A stretch of 64,000 nucleotides of DNA from Cohnella rhizoplanae (GCF_948329515.1 NZ_CAOJCN010000024.1:17068-81067); one strand, 5' to 3'. Positions 50,751-59,295 are shown, counted from the stretch's first letter. Numbers and translations: made by a program. Notes: generated by a model not told the origin, from the sequence alone.

Positions 50751-51938
50751 TTATTCGCCATGCTCGCCTATTCGCCCCGGTCGTCCCAGATAATAGCCCT
50801 GAGCGTAATGGACCCCCATCGTCATCAGCTTGTCCAACTCGGCGCGCGTCTCTACGCCTTCAGCGATCAAGCCAATGCCCATGCGATCAGCGGCCTCTAC
50901 AAGCGTACCCAGCATATGCTCCTTGAACGTGTCCGCGTGCAGGCCGCTGACGATCGAACGATCCACCTTTATATAGTCCGGCTTGAGCTCCACGATCGAC
51001 AGCAAGGAAGAGTAACCCGCCCCGACGTCGTCGATGGCGATCCTGTACCCTTGATTCCGATAATGCGCCAGCACGCGCTGCACGGAGGCGAAATCCCGGA
51101 TGCTCGAACGTTCCGTAATCTCGAATACGACCTGATCCGGCGTCAGCCCGTAAGACTCCAGGAGCGCAAGCGTCTGCCAGGGCGCGAACTGAGGCGCGTC
51201 GATGATGCGTGGCGACAAGTTCAGGAACAGCTTCTGCCCTTTGCCGATCCCTGCGCTTCCGGAGATCGCCCGCTCTCTCGCGAGGCGATCCAGCGAATAA
51301 TCCTTGCCCGCCCGCTCGGCGAATTCGAACAAGGCCAGCGGCCCGTCGAATAATTCGGTATCCAGCGGCCTCGACAAAGCCTCGTAGCCCAACGGCCGCT
51401 GCGCGCGGATGTCCATGATCGGCTGATAGACGGATCGAAGCGCCTGGTTCTCCAACAGCCGCTCCAGCTCGCCAAGACGCAGCGCATCGTCGAGCGCGCC
51501 CGCATATTGGCCGTTTTGCATCGCCTCGCGGGCCATCTCGTGCAGCTTGCGTCCGGTCTCCTCGCCCCTCTTGAACTCGCCGAACGCGCAGCCCGCATGC
51601 AGCGTCGATCCGCCGGACAGCTCATGCCCGGCAGGCTCCAGCAGCCGCTGCTTGTACGCCCGCGCGGCCAGCATGAGATCGCGCTTGAAGCGCCCCGGTT
51701 GCTCCTGCTTGGCTTCGCAGAAAAAAAGCATCAGGTCGTTCTGCAGCCACTTCGCCGCATACGGCCGCGATACACCGGAGAAGCTTTCCTGTAGCAGCTC
51801 CTCCGCCTTCTTTTTCCACCTCGCCTCGAACAGGGATGATGCGCTGCCGGCCGAGCCGCTCCAATAGAAATACAACAGGGCAGCCTCCCTGTCCTCAACC
51901 CTGGAAATGCCCGGCCCCGGATACGTCCCCAACGCCAT
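50751..51938 (-). CDS. EAL-domain c-di-GMP phosphodiesterase
   Basis: 395 aa. The C-terminal EAL domain (~150-395) keeps every catalytic landmark: YEAL, LFLNLSP, FEITE, IDDVGAGYSSL, KVDRSIV, AEGVET and AQGYYLGRP. It should hydrolyse c-di-GMP to pGpG in the cytosol. The N-terminal ~150 residues have the layout of a decayed GGDEF domain (ALLYFYW, then KWLQNDLMLFFCE), with the signature lost; this part is inference. It starts 22 nt after the CBS-GGDEF gene, so opposing c-di-GMP activities are co-expressed. Confidence 0.93.
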   Translation of the reverse strand: MALGTYPGPGISRVEDREAALLYFYWSGSAGSASSLFEARWKKKAEELLQESFSGVSRPYAAKWLQNDLMLFFCEAKQEQPGRFKRDLMLAARAYKQRLLEPAGHELSGGSTLHAGCAFGEFKRGEETGRKLHEMAREAMQNGQYAGALDDALRLGELERLLENQALRSVYQPIMDIRAQRPLGYEALSRPLDTELFDGPLALFEFAERAGKDYSLDRLARERAISGSAGIGKGQKLFLNLSPRIIDAPQFAPWQTLALLESYGLTPDQVVFEITERSSIRDFASVQRVLAHYRNQGYRIAIDDVGAGYSSLLSIVELKPDYIKVDRSIVSGLHADTFKEHMLGTLVEAADRMGIGLIAEGVETRAELDKLMTMGVHYAQGYYLGRPGRIGEHGE

Positions 51939-51960
51939 CGTGTCTCCTCCTCTAGCCGTC

Positions 51961-53433
51961 CTATGCTTGTTCTGTGTAAGTCGCGGTGAACGCCTCGCTA
52001 ACGGCGTACGCGCTTCCCGGCAGTTCTTTCGCCTTCTTTTTGCATGCCGCGGCGAGACGCGACAGTTCCTCGTGGCTGACGGCAGCCGATCCGTCCCATC
52101 TAATCACGGCGATAGACAACGTTACGCCCGGCTGCTCCACCGCCCCTCCGTGCCGGTCTAACACGGACGTCGGCCGAGCCGAGCCGTACATCTGTTCGAC
52201 GCCGGCATGGAACCGCTCGATGAAGGCACGGCAGCGGGCTTCGGGATCGGAGCGGTCGCTGATCGAGATAAAATCGTCGCCGCCGATATGTCCGAGGAAA
52301 TGCCCGCTCCCTTCCTCCTCGCTCAAGACGGCGCCGAGCACGGATGCCGTATACCGGATCATATCGTCTCCGGCGCTGTAGCCGTAGCTATCGTTGAACC
52401 ATTTAAAATAATCCAGATCCGCGTAAAAAACGCTGAACGGTTTGCGCAATTTAATGCGGGCTTCGATCTCCCGGCGTATGATATCCCCGCCAGGCAGGCC
52501 GGTCAACGGATTGACGCGGCGCGCGGCTTCGGCCTGCAGCGAAGCGAACGATTCGAGCAGCGCCTTGACGGTGACGCCGCCCCTATAACGGCCCTGTTCG
52601 GTCACGATGACCGTATCGTACAGCTGCGAGTCCGGCCGTTCCATGGCCAGCCGGGCGACCGCCTCCACCTGCATATCCGCGTCCGCGACGAGCGGCGCGG
52701 TCTCCATAATCTTGTCGATCGTCCGGTTCCAATACAGCGGCACGCCGAACTTGGACGCCAGCATCCGGTTCAGCCGGTCACGCGTGATGAGCCCGCTTGG
52801 CTGTCCCGCCGTCTCCACGACGATGCTGTGGCAGTCGGTCTGGTCCTCGAACCATTCGGCCGCAGCCGAGACCGGCGTATCCGGCGGCATAGCGGGCATG
52901 GCGGTCGCGAGCCGGCCGACCGTCAGTCCCGGCTCGCCTTCCGACCAGGCATCGGACGTCTTGGCGTCGGCCGTTCTTTTTGCCGGCTTCGCCGCCGGCT
53001 CGGAGCGCTCGGCCTCGTCCAACGACCTGGACGCGAGCGCGCCCGCTTCCAGCATGCCTTCCAGGAGCAGCTGCTCCGCGCTGCGGCCATGCGCCCTCGA
53101 AGGCAGCTGTATATGTCCGAAGCCGATCGCGGCGTCCTCTCCCGTTTCCTCCGCGACGATGCCTCGCAGCTGCGCCTCGAGTTCGGGCCAGAGGGCTTGC
53201 CGCCTGCGCTCTTCCTCCGGCAGCCGCACGGCGAGGAGCAACAGACGCTCGCCCTGCCAGCCCCACAGGACATGGGGGCGGCCTTCCATCCACTGTTTCA
53301 GCCTTTTTTTCGGCCAGGTCGGTCTGTCGGGACCGAGGCGCCCTGCCAGCATGCCGATATTCGCCTCGCGGGAACCTCCGACAATCGTCCTGACACATGC
53401 CGGATTCAGAAGACTTTTTACCCATTTACTCAT
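51961..53433 (-). CDS. CBS-GGDEF diguanylate cyclase-like protein
   Basis: About 490 aa. The N-terminal ~180 residues are of unknown fold. A CBS pair follows (~200-310: SIVVETAGQPSGLITRDRLNRML and TVIVTEQGRYRGGVTVKALLE), then a GGDEF domain (~320-480) with NPLTGLPGG, YADLDYFKWFNDSYGYSAGDDMIR and HIGGDDF. The signature is GGDDF rather than GGDEF, and there is no RxxD inhibitory site, so cyclase activity is likely but unproven. The CBS domains suggest control by an adenine nucleotide. GGAGG lies 8 nt before the ATG at 53433. Confidence 0.88.
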   Translation of the reverse strand: MSKWVKSLLNPACVRTIVGGSREANIGMLAGRLGPDRPTWPKKRLKQWMEGRPHVLWGWQGERLLLLAVRLPEEERRRQALWPELEAQLRGIVAEETGEDAAIGFGHIQLPSRAHGRSAEQLLLEGMLEAGALASRSLDEAERSEPAAKPAKRTADAKTSDAWSEGEPGLTVGRLATAMPAMPPDTPVSAAAEWFEDQTDCHSIVVETAGQPSGLITRDRLNRMLASKFGVPLYWNRTIDKIMETAPLVADADMQVEAVARLAMERPDSQLYDTVIVTEQGRYRGGVTVKALLESFASLQAEAARRVNPLTGLPGGDIIRREIEARIKLRKPFSVFYADLDYFKWFNDSYGYSAGDDMIRYTASVLGAVLSEEEGSGHFLGHIGGDDFISISDRSDPEARCRAFIERFHAGVEQMYGSARPTSVLDRHGGAVEQPGVTLSIAVIRWDGSAAVSHEELSRLAAACKKKAKELPGSAYAVSEAFTATYTEQA

Positions 53434-53585
53434 GGTAGCCGCCTCCACTGACAACCTGCTTCTTACCTATTGTAGTCCCGAATCGTTAACGCCAGGTAAT
53501 TTTTACCGCGAGAAAATAAAAAAAATGTCGAGCGTGGTCGAACAACCGGTTTTTTAAATGAGAGCGATAAGCGGAGGCTACGCAA

Positions 53586-53630
53586 TATAAAAACCGTATG
53601 TTTCGCGATTAACGCGACGCATACGGTTCT
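53586..53630 (-). terminator. Rho-independent terminator of the lia operon
   Basis: ACCGTATG/CATACGGT arms with an inner CGCG/CGCG stem are followed on the minus strand by TTTTTATATT. It lies about 25 nt after the liaR stop. Confidence 0.85.
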
Positions 53631-53655
53631 GCTTGCCTTTTACTCGTATCTGATC

Positions 53656-54306
53656 TTATTCTGCCAAGCCGTTGCGGTGCGCGTAGATCGCGGCCTGCGT
53701 GCGGTCTTCGACGCCGAGCTTGCTGAACATGTTCGTCAGGTGATACTTCACCGTCTTGATGCCGATGAACAGCTCGTCCGCGATCTCCTGGTTCGACTTG
53801 CCCTGGGCGATCAGGTGCAGCACCTCCATCTCCCGCTCGGTGAGCTCCTCATGCGGTTGGGACTCGACTTGCGCCGGCCGCCTGAACCGGTTCATCATCT
53901 TGGAAGCCACCTGGGATTCGAGCACCGATTGGCCCCGGGCCGCGGCGCGGATCGCATCGGCGATCTCGCTCGCCCGCGACGTCTTCAGCAGGTAGCTGAA
54001 CGCGCCCGCCTCGATGACCGGATACATCTTCTCGTCGTCGAGGAAGCTGGTCAGCACAATGACGCGGCATTCGGGCTGCTGCTCAAGCAGACGGCGCGTC
54101 GTCTCGATGCCGTCCATGCCGTCCATGACCAGGTCCATCAGCACGACGTCGGGTTCGTACGCCATGGCGAGTCTTAGACCATCCTGGCCGTTGCCCGCTT
54201 CTCCGACCACCTCGATGCCGTCTTCCGTGCCCAATACGGCGGCCAGTCCGATCCTCACCATTTCGTGATCATCGACCAGCAGCACTTTGATCGGTTGTTG
54301 CTCCAT
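53656..54306 (-). CDS. liaR: NarL-family response regulator LiaR
   Basis: 216 aa. The receiver domain (residues 1-120) has the acidic VDDHE pair, the phosphoacceptor Asp in VVLMDLVMDGMDG and the Lys in LLKTSR. The LuxR-type HTH (~150-210) reads LTEREMEVLHLIAQGKSNQEIADELFIGIKTVKYHLTNMFSKLGVEDRTQAAIYA, matching LiaR/VraR. It activates the envelope-stress operon when phosphorylated by LiaS. It overlaps liaS by 38 nt and closes the operon. Confidence 0.94.
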   Translation of the reverse strand: MEQQPIKVLLVDDHEMVRIGLAAVLGTEDGIEVVGEAGNGQDGLRLAMAYEPDVVLMDLVMDGMDGIETTRRLLEQQPECRVIVLTSFLDDEKMYPVIEAGAFSYLLKTSRASEIADAIRAAARGQSVLESQVASKMMNRFRRPAQVESQPHEELTEREMEVLHLIAQGKSNQEIADELFIGIKTVKYHLTNMFSKLGVEDRTQAAIYAHRNGLAE

Positions 54307-55336
54307 CGTCTTCCCATCCCCTCTCGTCCGTCATGATCGGTACCCGGATCTCGATCCGCGTGCCCTTGCCGGGCGCGCTCGCGATATTAAGCGAACCGCC
54401 GAGTTCGTTCACCCGCTCCTCCATGCTTACGATCCCGTACGAAGCTTGCTTCTTTTCCTTTACGTCGAAGCCGACGCCATTGTCCCGGATCGCCAGCCTG
54501 ACCGTGTCGCCTCTCCTATGTAAGGCGATGTCCATCTTGCTCGCGCGCGCGTGCCGCAGCGTATTGGACAGCGCTTCTTGCACCATGCGGAACAGATGAT
54601 TTTCGATTCCCTTATTAAGCGGCAGATCCTCGTCCATGTCCAGGGCGATGTCGATGTCCACCTTCGTCCGCATCTCCTTTACCAGCTCGGGAACGGCTTG
54701 CGACAAGCGCTTGCCCTCGAGATGGACGGGACGCAGGTGCAGCAGCAGCGCCCGCATCTCGGACTGCGCGACGGAAGACATCTCCTCGATGAGGGCGATC
54801 TGACGCCTCGCCCGCTCGAAGTCCTGGTCCATCGTCCGTCCGACTGCCGTAGCCGTCATGGAGATGGCGAACAACTGCTGGCTCACCGCGTCGTGCAGCT
54901 CGCGGGCGAGCCGCTGCCGTTCCTCGACGACCGCGCTCATCCTTGCCTTGGCAGCCAGCTCCGTATTGTTCGTAGACAGGCGCTGCAGCGAGGCGACCTG
55001 CTCCTCCCACTTGCGGCTGAATCGCACGAGCTGCTCCGCGAGCAGACCGATCTCGTCCTTGCCCATGTTGGGCAAAGGCTGGACCGGGCTCCCGCGCTCC
55101 ATCAGCAGCAGCGTATGGCGCATATGCTCGATGCGGCTGCGCGTCGGCAGGCTTCTGAACAGGCCGAAGCCGACGCCCGCTACGATGAGGACGCCGACTG
55201 CGGTAAGACCGAACGTGATTACGGTGGACCAAGACTCGAAGGGAGCCGCGAGTCCCTGGCTCTCCAGCAGGTAGATGACGACGAAGCCGATCCCGAGGGA
55301 GAACAGAACAGCTTCGCCGATATGACGCCAGACCAT
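54269..55336 (-). CDS. liaS: Sensor histidine kinase LiaS
   Basis: 355 aa. Two N-terminal TM segments (~8-26 and ~38-60) are separated by a very short extracellular loop, typical of intramembrane-sensing kinases. A HAMP-like linker leads to the HisKA_3 dimerisation helix with RQRLARELHDAVSQQLFAISM (phospho-His near residue 158) and the ATPase domain with NGVGFDVKEKK. With LiaF it senses cell-wall damage, such as that from lipid-II-binding antibiotics in B. subtilis. It follows liaF by 12 nt. Confidence 0.93.
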   Translation of the reverse strand: MVWRHIGEAVLFSLGIGFVVIYLLESQGLAAPFESWSTVITFGLTAVGVLIVAGVGFGLFRSLPTRSRIEHMRHTLLLMERGSPVQPLPNMGKDEIGLLAEQLVRFSRKWEEQVASLQRLSTNNTELAAKARMSAVVEERQRLARELHDAVSQQLFAISMTATAVGRTMDQDFERARRQIALIEEMSSVAQSEMRALLLHLRPVHLEGKRLSQAVPELVKEMRTKVDIDIALDMDEDLPLNKGIENHLFRMVQEALSNTLRHARASKMDIALHRRGDTVRLAIRDNGVGFDVKEKKQASYGIVSMEERVNELGGSLNIASAPGKGTRIEIRVPIMTDERGWEDDGATTDQSAAGR

Positions 55337-55348
55337 TATGCGCTCCTC

Positions 55349-55993
55349 CTAGATCGGCCTGATCCGAATATTGCCGACGATATAGTTAAACTCAAGCTTG
55401 ATCCGCTGATCCTGCCCCGCCAGACCCGGCGAGCTCCACGAGACGCGGCGCATCATGCCGCCGTCTCCTTGGCCGTCGATCGTCACTTGGCCGAGCAGCA
55501 CGTTCGCTTCTACCTGAACGGCGTAGTCCTCCGGCACGACGATCTCGATATCGCCGACGAGCCCTTGCAGGACGACGTTCGTCGCGTTGTCCTCAGGCAC
55601 CGTGCCGGTCAGGTCCAGCCGGACCTCCCCATACAGATGCCAAGAGCCCATCGACCGCAGCACCCATCCGGGACTATCTTGCCTCATGTTCAGGATGAGG
55701 CGCGGCCGGCTCTCGACGCCGCCGGACGACGGCCGGACGCGCAGGTAGTAGATCGCGGCCAGGATCAAGCCGATCACGAGCACGAGTCCGATCTGATTGA
55801 CGACCAGCAGGATGGCGCTCACGGCGATGACAACGACCGAGAGCCGGCTGCGGTCCTGCCTGTAGCGCTCGATGCCGAGCCATAGCAGGATGGCCGCGTT
55901 GATCGTCGCGAAGCCCGCGATGGCGCCGATGGCCAGATAGAGGCCGGCGGCGATGAGCACCAGCGACTTTCTGGATAAGTTCAGGTTCTTCAT
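55349..55993 (-). CDS. liaF: LiaF-like membrane inhibitor of LiaS
   Basis: About 214 aa. Three or four N-terminal TM segments (LVLIAAGLYLAIGAIAGFATI, AAILLWLGI, LSVVVIAVSAILLVVNQIGLVLVIGLILAAIYYL) precede a C-terminal beta-rich domain (~100-214) with repeated LTGTVPEDNATNVVLQGLVGDIEIVVPEDYAVQVEANVLLGQ, as in the LiaF C-terminal family. In B. subtilis LiaF keeps LiaS inactive. The ATG at 55993 follows GGAGAGGAGG. Confidence 0.9.
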   Translation of the reverse strand: MKNLNLSRKSLVLIAAGLYLAIGAIAGFATINAAILLWLGIERYRQDRSRLSVVVIAVSAILLVVNQIGLVLVIGLILAAIYYLRVRPSSGGVESRPRLILNMRQDSPGWVLRSMGSWHLYGEVRLDLTGTVPEDNATNVVLQGLVGDIEIVVPEDYAVQVEANVLLGQVTIDGQGDGGMMRRVSWSSPGLAGQDQRIKLEFNYIVGNIRIRPI

Positions 55994-56157
55994 GCGCTCC
56001 GCCTCCTCTCCTGTACGATCGTCTGCGCTGCGGCGTATATTCCTGTCTATCGCGGATAAAGCCATAACGGACGGTTCGTCCGTTATGGCTTTCGGCGAGC
56101 ATCCTTGCTAGCATACCACATGTTACCTGCGGCGTGAATGCCCGCCCTGCGCCCTGC

Positions 56158-56853
56158 TTATTCCGCCGAAGCCGTCGGAGGCGCGATGCGGTTTTTCAGC
56201 GCCGCGAGCTCCTGGTCGACCTTCATCGCCTTGGCCGGATCGACGGAAGACGGTGCGGCCGATACGCCGCCGAACGGCGCGCCCGGCAGGCGGGCGACGT
56301 CAGCCTCGGCTTCCATCTGCAGGATCTTCTCTTCCATCCGGTAGAAACCGCGCGAAGCGTTGCCGCTCTCGATCGTATGCGTCTGGCTCGTTTGGGACAG
56401 CTGCTTGCGCGCCTTGGCCATTTGAGCGCGGGCGGCCAGTTCGTTGCGCTTGTTGCGCAGCTTGTAGAATTCTTCCTTCATCTCGTGCAGCTGGCCGGTA
56501 AGCTCAGCGACCTGCGCGCTTGCCTGGCTGTGCAGCTCTTGCAGGCTGCCGGCCTGGCCTTCGTAGTAAACCTTCTCCTCGAGCAGCTTGCGGGCGATGC
56601 CCTCATTGCCTGCGAGCAGCGCTTGCTCCGCTTGGCCGATGCGCTCCGCGGAGATGCGGACCGCCTCGTCGAGACGCTGCTTCAGCCGGCGCTCTGCCGC
56701 CATCTGGCGCGCTACCGTGACCTCGGCGTCGCGAATCTCGATCTCCATGTCGCGGATGTACTGGTTCAGCATGACGACCGGGTCTTCCAGTTTGTCCAGC
56801 AGCTCGTGCACCGATGCCTTCGTCATGTCCTTCATTCGTTGAAATACGCCCAT
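56158..56853 (-). CDS. PspA/IM30 family protein (LiaH-like)
   Basis: About 231 aa. The N-terminal amphipathic helix GVFQRMKDMTKASVHELLDKLEDPVVMLNQYIRDME is the PspA/IM30/LiaH signature, followed by a long coiled coil to ~160 and a flexible Ala/Pro-rich tail. Such proteins oligomerise on the inner membrane and protect it under stress. The ATG at 56853 has GGGAG 9 nt upstream and starts 4 nt after the PspC stop. It is the second PspA paralogue in the operon and the one nearer liaF. Confidence 0.92.
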   Translation of the reverse strand: MGVFQRMKDMTKASVHELLDKLEDPVVMLNQYIRDMEIEIRDAEVTVARQMAAERRLKQRLDEAVRISAERIGQAEQALLAGNEGIARKLLEEKVYYEGQAGSLQELHSQASAQVAELTGQLHEMKEEFYKLRNKRNELAARAQMAKARKQLSQTSQTHTIESGNASRGFYRMEEKILQMEAEADVARLPGAPFGGVSAAPSSVDPAKAMKVDQELAALKNRIAPPTASAE

Positions 56854-56857
56854 TGTA

Positions 56858-57361
56858 TTATTCTCCCTTCGATTGTTGTTCAAATTTGGTAATGCGGGCT
56901 TTCAGATCTTCGATTTCCTTCTTGAGCGCCTTCTTCTCGATATCCTCCATCATCGCGTCCAGCGTCGAAGACGGCTGGGCGGATGGAGCGGCGGTCTGCG
57001 GAGCAGGCTTAGCCGCTGCCGGAGCGGGGCCTGGCCACGCGCCGCCGGAGTTCCAAGAGGAAGCGGGCGGACGCGGTTGCGGAGGCTGCTGCGGAGGCGT
57101 CCAGCCGCCGTTATGCGGGGGTGGCGCCCAGCCGCCTTGGCCCTGCTGCGGACCGCCGAAGGCATGGCCGCCGAAGTCCGAATCGCGGGGGATGATGAAT
57201 CCGGCGATGATGTAGACGAACAGCACGGTACCGCCGGAAAAGACGGTCACGATGACGAGCAGGATGCGAAGCAGCGTGGCGTCGACGCCTAGATAGTCGG
57301 CGAGCCCGCCGCATACGCCGAACAGCTTGCGGTCGCGTGTCGATCGGTACAACTTGCGCAT
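56858..57361 (-). CDS. PspC-domain protein with Pro/Gly-rich linker and coiled-coil tail
   Basis: 167 aa. The N-terminal PspC domain (residues 1-60: KLYRSTRDRKLFGVCGGLADYLGVDATLLRILLVIVTVFSGGTVLFVYIIAGFIIP) includes one or two membrane segments. A linker rich in Gly, Pro, Gln and Trp (~65-125) and a charged helix (DAMMEDIEKKALKKEIEDLKARITKFEQQ) follow. PspC-type proteins sense or transmit membrane stress and bind PspA. It lies between two pspA genes, with gaps of 3 and 4 nt. Confidence 0.9.
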   Translation of the reverse strand: MRKLYRSTRDRKLFGVCGGLADYLGVDATLLRILLVIVTVFSGGTVLFVYIIAGFIIPRDSDFGGHAFGGPQQGQGGWAPPPHNGGWTPPQQPPQPRPPASSWNSGGAWPGPAPAAAKPAPQTAAPSAQPSSTLDAMMEDIEKKALKKEIEDLKARITKFEQQSKGE

Positions 57362-57364
57362 CGT

Positions 57365-58030
57365 TTACCCTCCTTGTTCCAGCTTGCGCTTCAGATTTTG
57401 CAGCTCGCGGTCCACGGCTTGGGAGACGACGTTGCCGGCCTGGTAGACGAGTTCCTGGCCCATGCGGCGCAGGTCTCTCAGGCTCTTGGTCTCGAGCTCC
57501 ATATCCGTGAGCCGGTCATCGACCTTGCGCAGCATTTGCGAAGGGTCGGCGCCTCCCGGCGCGAAGCGCGCGTTCAGCCTCTGCTGCAGCTTCAGCGATT
57601 CCATGCGGGCAATGTAGAATTGCCTGCGATCGTATACGCTGCGGTATTCGTCACGCAGCTCCTGGAGGAGTTGCTCGAGCTCGAGCAGCTCGCCGCGGCT
57701 CTGTTCGTACAGACCTTGGTAGCGCTCCGCCCGTTCTTCGTGGGCGACCTTGTCGGCGAGCGCCAGCTTCGCGGCTGCCTCTTCGCCTGCCTTCAGCGCG
57801 GTCAGCGCCTGTTCCTCGCGGCGCTGCGACCACAGTTCGGCGTCCTTCAACTGCTTGTGCATCTGGTCCGTATGAGCGGCGTACTGGCGCTGCAGCACTT
57901 CGCACTGGCAGATCTCCTGATGCGTCGACCAGAGGAACTGATCGATGAGCTTCACCGGATCCTCCGACTTGTCCAGCCTTTCGTTCAGCGTTGCCACCGT
58001 TATGTCCCGAACTCTTTTAGCTACGCTCAT
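57365..58030 (-). CDS. PspA/IM30 family protein (first paralogue)
   Basis: 221 aa, coiled-coil throughout. The N-terminus SVAKRVRDITVATLNERLDKSEDPVKLIDQFLWSTHQEI fits PspA/IM30, with unusual Cys residues (EICQCEVLQRQY). It diverges clearly from the second PspA of the operon. Two different paralogues in one stress operon suggest mixed or division-of-labour assemblies. The ATG at 58030 lies 19 nt after the LiaI-like gene, behind AGGAGG. Confidence 0.88.
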   Translation of the reverse strand: MSVAKRVRDITVATLNERLDKSEDPVKLIDQFLWSTHQEICQCEVLQRQYAAHTDQMHKQLKDAELWSQRREEQALTALKAGEEAAAKLALADKVAHEERAERYQGLYEQSRGELLELEQLLQELRDEYRSVYDRRQFYIARMESLKLQQRLNARFAPGGADPSQMLRKVDDRLTDMELETKSLRDLRRMGQELVYQAGNVVSQAVDRELQNLKRKLEQGG

Positions 58031-58049
58031 TTGTCCTATCCTCCTTCGC

Positions 58050-58352
58050 TCACCATCTACGGGTGTGACCCGACTTGCCTTTTAGCATCGATATCCCCAG
58101 CACGATCAGCCCGATCGCCGCAACCCAGAAGATCACGACCGACAGCTTGCCCAGCAGCATGAAGCCGCCGATGATGCCGATGACGATACCGATTAATCTG
58201 TAACCGTTGCGCCATGCCATCACGCCCAGACCGATGATCGCGATCGGGATCAGCAGGCCGATGACCCACCCGATTAAATGACCCAGCTTTCCGAAGAGGA
58301 GCAGCACGCCCAATGCGATCAACACCACGGCCCAACCACTGTTCTTTTTCAA
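58050..58352 (-). CDS. LiaI-like small membrane protein
   Basis: 100 aa with three or four hydrophobic segments (WAVVLIALGVLLLFGKLGHLIGWVIGLLIPIAIIGLGVMAW, then LIGIVIGIIGGFMLLGKLSVVIFWVAAIGLIVLGISML), like the LiaI / LiaF transmembrane domain family. In B. subtilis LiaI anchors LiaH to the membrane. The start is TTG at 58352 with AGGGG 9 nt upstream. It is the first gene of the seven-gene run, so its upstream region should hold the LiaR-responsive promoter. Confidence 0.8.
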   Translation of the reverse strand: MKKNSGWAVVLIALGVLLLFGKLGHLIGWVIGLLIPIAIIGLGVMAWRNGYRLIGIVIGIIGGFMLLGKLSVVIFWVAAIGLIVLGISMLKGKSGHTRRW

Positions 58353-58475
58353 CTCGTCTCACCCCTTTGCGTCGTTTCCTTGCTTGCTTTACCTCACAAA
58401 CTCATTGTAAACGTTCGGGCGCTTCCGGATAACGGACCCGCGCATGGAATTCGCCCTGGACTGCAGTCGGGGGCA

Positions 58476-58493
58476 GGCACCGCCTCAGGTGCC
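58476..58493. promoter_or_regulatory. Perfect palindrome upstream of the lia operon
   Basis: GGCACC-N6-GGTGCC is an 18-bp inverted repeat about 125 nt before the liaI-like start. The 10-bp palindrome GACTGCAGTC lies next to it at 58459-58468. Neither is followed by a T-run, so they look like protein-binding sites rather than a terminator. Function is a guess. Confidence 0.35.
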
Positions 58494-58542
58494 AACACTT
58501 GCGGGGACAGTTCGCCGTCGGCTTAAGTTAGCGTTATCTGTA

Positions 58543-58599
58543 CGAGATACAGAGGTGCTTGCATGCTTCGCACACGCTTGATGCTCGCCCTGTATCTCG
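58543..58599. repeat. Inverted repeat in the gap between the lia operon and the MEKHLA gene
   Basis: CGAGATACAG (58543-58552) and CTGTATCTCG (58590-58599) are perfect 10-bp arms 37 nt apart. The intervening DNA shows GCTTG/GATGC-like short repeats. There is no coding frame with a ribosome site here. Confidence 0.5.
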
Positions 58600-58624
58600 A
58601 AGGCGGCAAGATGCTGCAGACTGT

Positions 58625-58660
58625 AAAAGGCTCCGCCTCGTCATTCGGGCAGAGCCTTTT
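58625..58660 (-). terminator. Rho-independent terminator of the MEKHLA gene
   Basis: AAAAGGCTC and GAGCCTTTT pair as a 9-bp stem with an inner GCC/GGC. A/T-runs on both sides make it potentially bidirectional. It abuts the stop codon at 58662. Confidence 0.8.
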
Positions 58661-58661
58661 T

Positions 58662-59123
58662 TTACAGCCAGGTCCAGCTTGGGAACATCGCCGCCTGGCC
58701 TCTGTAAACGCCGTCCTCGTCGATGAGATTCCACACCGCGGCGCGCTCGATGCGGAATCTTCGGCCGCTGCCGGAGATTCTGATGCCTTCGTAAGCGTCG
58801 GTATACCCCTTTTGCCTGACCTCCGACATGAACGCTTCCCGAACGCCCTGCTCCATCGGTTCGGCCGTCATTCGGGACGGCATCCCCGTGAACGACCTCC
58901 AGTCCATTTCCCATAACGATTGTGCGGTCTTGTTGCCGTAGTTCAGCACGGGATCGTTCTCCGTCCCGTGGGATAGCAACGCGAATGGCGCGTCGTATAA
59001 TAGCGGCACTAAATCCGCGTCCGGCGCCGCCACGATCAGCGATTTCCCCGTCAGCCTTCGATAGCTCTCCGCGAGCAATCGGCTGTGCCGATTCAGCCAT
59101 TTTTTATCGTCGTCGTACATCAT
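58662..59123 (-). CDS. MEKHLA domain-containing protein
   Basis: About 153 aa. It matches the MEKHLA domain, a PAS-related sensor fold first described in plant HD-ZIP III proteins: LLAESYRRLTGKSL, then LLYDAPFALLSHGTENDPVLNYGNKTAQSLWEMDWRSFTGMPSRMTAEP, and a C-terminal IDEDGVYRGQAAMFPSW. No effector domain is attached. AAAGGAG lies 7 nt before the ATG at 59123; a GTG at 59129 is the alternative. Function is unknown. Confidence 0.85.
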   Translation of the reverse strand: MMYDDDKKWLNRHSRLLAESYRRLTGKSLIVAAPDADLVPLLYDAPFALLSHGTENDPVLNYGNKTAQSLWEMDWRSFTGMPSRMTAEPMEQGVREAFMSEVRQKGYTDAYEGIRISGSGRRFRIERAAVWNLIDEDGVYRGQAAMFPSWTWL

Positions 59124-59196
59124 GTCCACGCTCCTTTACTTATTTCATCATTGTACTTCGGTTTCACCTGCGGTCAAGATGGACAAAAAGAAGTAG

Positions 59197-59238
59197 CCGC
59201 GGGACGAAACCGATGCTAAGCGCATCCTCGTCCCGCGG
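59197..59238. repeat. Strong hairpin between divergent MEKHLA and DUF3243 genes
   Basis: An 11-bp perfect GC-rich stem (59197-59207 with 59228-59238) encloses a GATGC/GCATC stem. It is not followed by a T-run on the plus strand; on the minus strand a TTCTTTTTG tract follows a few bases later. It lies between divergent starts, an unusual place for a terminator. Confidence 0.5.
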
Positions 59239-59295
59239 ATAAATGGTCCCGCGTATGGCGCACAATGACTTTAAACGTTAAAGGAGGACTTCGAA

